Shown: piece by piece, positions 6,550-7,147 of the stretch
How the letters are laid out: each line of letters starts with the position of its first letter
Numbering within the stretch: the stretch's first letter is position 1
Assembly: GCA_015493625.1 (NCBI GenBank)
Contig: WGCT01000280.1
Span: 1-7,147, forward strand
Length of the DNA stretch: 7,147 bases
Direction of reading: 5' to 3'
Source: Draconibacterium sp.
Lineage (GTDB): Bacteria; Bacteroidota; Bacteroidia; Bacteroidales; Prolixibacteraceae
Translations under genes and position numbers: made by a program
The notes under the pieces: generated by a model
The model's database searches: none
The model's input: only the letters and a program-made list of their open reading frames with translations
Told to the model about the DNA's origin: nothing

Positions 6550-6690
6550 TCAGGGCGTGCCCCCTCCTGCGTCGGGGTCGGGCTTTCCGCTCATACTCCT
6601 CGCCCGCCCCGCCCAAAAGCGGTGCGTTCTGTGGGGTAACCGCTGCAATCCCTCACGCAGGCGTCCGTGGTTTATGGCAACCTTACCACT
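6550..6690. ncRNA. candidate structured RNA or GC-rich structured repeat
   Basis: This block is much richer in G+C than its flanks and begins 12 bases after the DUF2752 stop. Visible pairings are GGGG (6574-6577) plus CGGGC (6579-6583) with GCCCG (6602-6606) plus CCCC (6607-6610), giving 9 bp with one bulge; AGCGGT (6618-6623) with ACCGCT (6639-6644); CACG (6654-6657) with CGTG (6666-6669); and GTGGT (6667-6671) with ACCAC (6685-6689). The last two are mutually exclusive in part. The strings GGGGTCGGGCTTTCCGCT and CCGCTGCAATCCCTCACGC recall blocks I have seen repeatedly between genes in Bacteroidota, but I cannot name a family. It may be a 3' UTR structure, a small RNA or a repeat; the transcribed strand is unknown. 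Confidence 0.4.
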
Positions 6691-6736
6691 CATAAAAAAC
6701 AAGAAACCAATTCAACGTTCAAATCGATAGGACAAT

Positions 6737-6871
6737 TTAAAATTTAATGAACCAACTTTCCTCTGCCGGAGTCATGTTCTTTGGGTTAAATTCTTGTGGG
6801 TAAGAAAGATAGAAACCATTGTAAAGAAATGATAAAATCGGATAATATAAATTCAAATCATTGGTGTCCGT
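6737..6871 (-). pseudogene. possible C-terminal remnant of a lost coding sequence
   Basis: A 44-codon open stretch ends at a TAA (6737-6739 on this strand) and begins right after another stop (6872-6874). It has no usable start until Met33. The composition looks protein-like, for example SFLYNGFYLSYPQEFNP and MTPAEESWFIKF at the end. I do not recognise the family. It could be the tail of a decayed gene or a chance open frame in AT-rich DNA. Confidence 0.25.
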
Positions 6872-6999
6872 TTAAAACATGAGATTGCTTCACTGGGCTA
6901 CCAATAACACCAGTTATATATTGATTGTGCGTATTTGGGCTTGCTTTGCGAAAAAAGTTATTTTTAGTGTTCCTTAATTTGACAAATAGCTGAAATTAA

Positions 7000-7037
7000 C
7001 GTCATTGCGATGACGAGGAATGAGGAAGAAACAATCT
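7000..7037 (+). repeat. dispersed GTCATTGCGA-type repeat, single unit
   Basis: CGTCATTGCGATGACGAGGA at the start and GGAAGAAACAATCTG at the end match the repeat units on either side of the Fic gene. CGTCAT (7000-7005) and ATGACG (7010-7015) form a perfect 6-bp stem around TGCG. A minus-strand partial copy lies about 110 bases upstream (GATTGCTTC, 6883-6891). Confidence 0.7.
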
Positions 7038-7147
7038 GAATATTTATCCCTGACAATAGTGATTCATGATAAAAGACCTTACACACAGAAGCAAGATTAA
7101 GTTAAAGCACTAATTTTCCTGTCTTATGTCTTGATTCTATTATATTG

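Larger units (their letters stand above)
6539..7147. other. terminal region of about 600 bases without an intact gene
   Basis: It contains a GC-rich hairpin-rich block (about 6550-6690), an open minus-strand stretch that looks like the tail of a lost coding sequence (6737-6871), a short minus-strand scrap of the dispersed repeat (GATTGCTTC at 6883-6891) and a fuller plus-strand copy at 7000-7037. I see no tRNA, no intact reading frame of convincing length and no clear terminator. The last 110 bases are AT-rich with nothing recognisable. Confidence 0.7.

Noticed and set aside
6454..6639. 61-codon + strand frame running from the DUF2752 gene into the GC-rich block
   Set aside because: It overlaps a well-supported gene in another frame, and its second half is translated low-complexity GC-rich DNA.

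Overview
The window looks like a chromosomal segment of a Bacteroidota bacterium, probably of the Marinilabiliales/Prolixibacteraceae type. The evidence is the AT-rich intergenic DNA, start codons without a Shine-Dalgarno sequence, a TTG-N19-TAnnTTTG promoter typical of this phylum, an E1 protein with alpha and beta parts fused, and the mix of four-helix-bundle, CD225 and DUF2752 genes. The genus is an inference. All recognised genes are on the + strand.

The first part (120-4373) is a 2-oxo acid dehydrogenase locus. It encodes a lipoyl E2 acyltransferase (120-1388) and a very large fused alpha-beta E1 (1905-4373), which ends at a strong intrinsic terminator (4401-4439). E1 decarboxylates the 2-oxo acid on ThDP and passes the acyl group to the lipoyl arm of E2, which transfers it to CoA. 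E3 (dihydrolipoamide dehydrogenase) is not in the window. Between E2 and E1 sits a small four-helix-bundle (23S rRNA intervening-sequence protein family) gene (1423-1812). It is bracketed by heptad-based inverted repeats, so the whole unit looks like a small inserted element.

The second part (4440-5770) is a class II Fic adenylyltransferase gene (4700-5656) with its own promoter. Two tandem palindromic 11-mers lie over the predicted transcription start, and the protein has a C-terminal helix-turn-helix-like tail, so it may regulate itself. Two direct copies of a composite dispersed repeat flank the gene, giving it the look of a cassette.

The third part (5831-6538) is a two-gene unit of small membrane proteins: a CD225/dispanin-like protein and a DUF2752 protein with a TG-x-x-CPGCG motif.

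The last 600 bases hold no intact gene. A GC-rich, hairpin-rich block (about 6550-6690) resembles a structured RNA or repeat. It is followed by a possible decayed C-terminal coding fragment on the minus strand and further scraps of the dispersed repeat. The best candidates for something undescribed are the inverted-repeat element with the four-helix-bundle gene, the Fic operator and cassette arrangement, and the GC-rich structured block.
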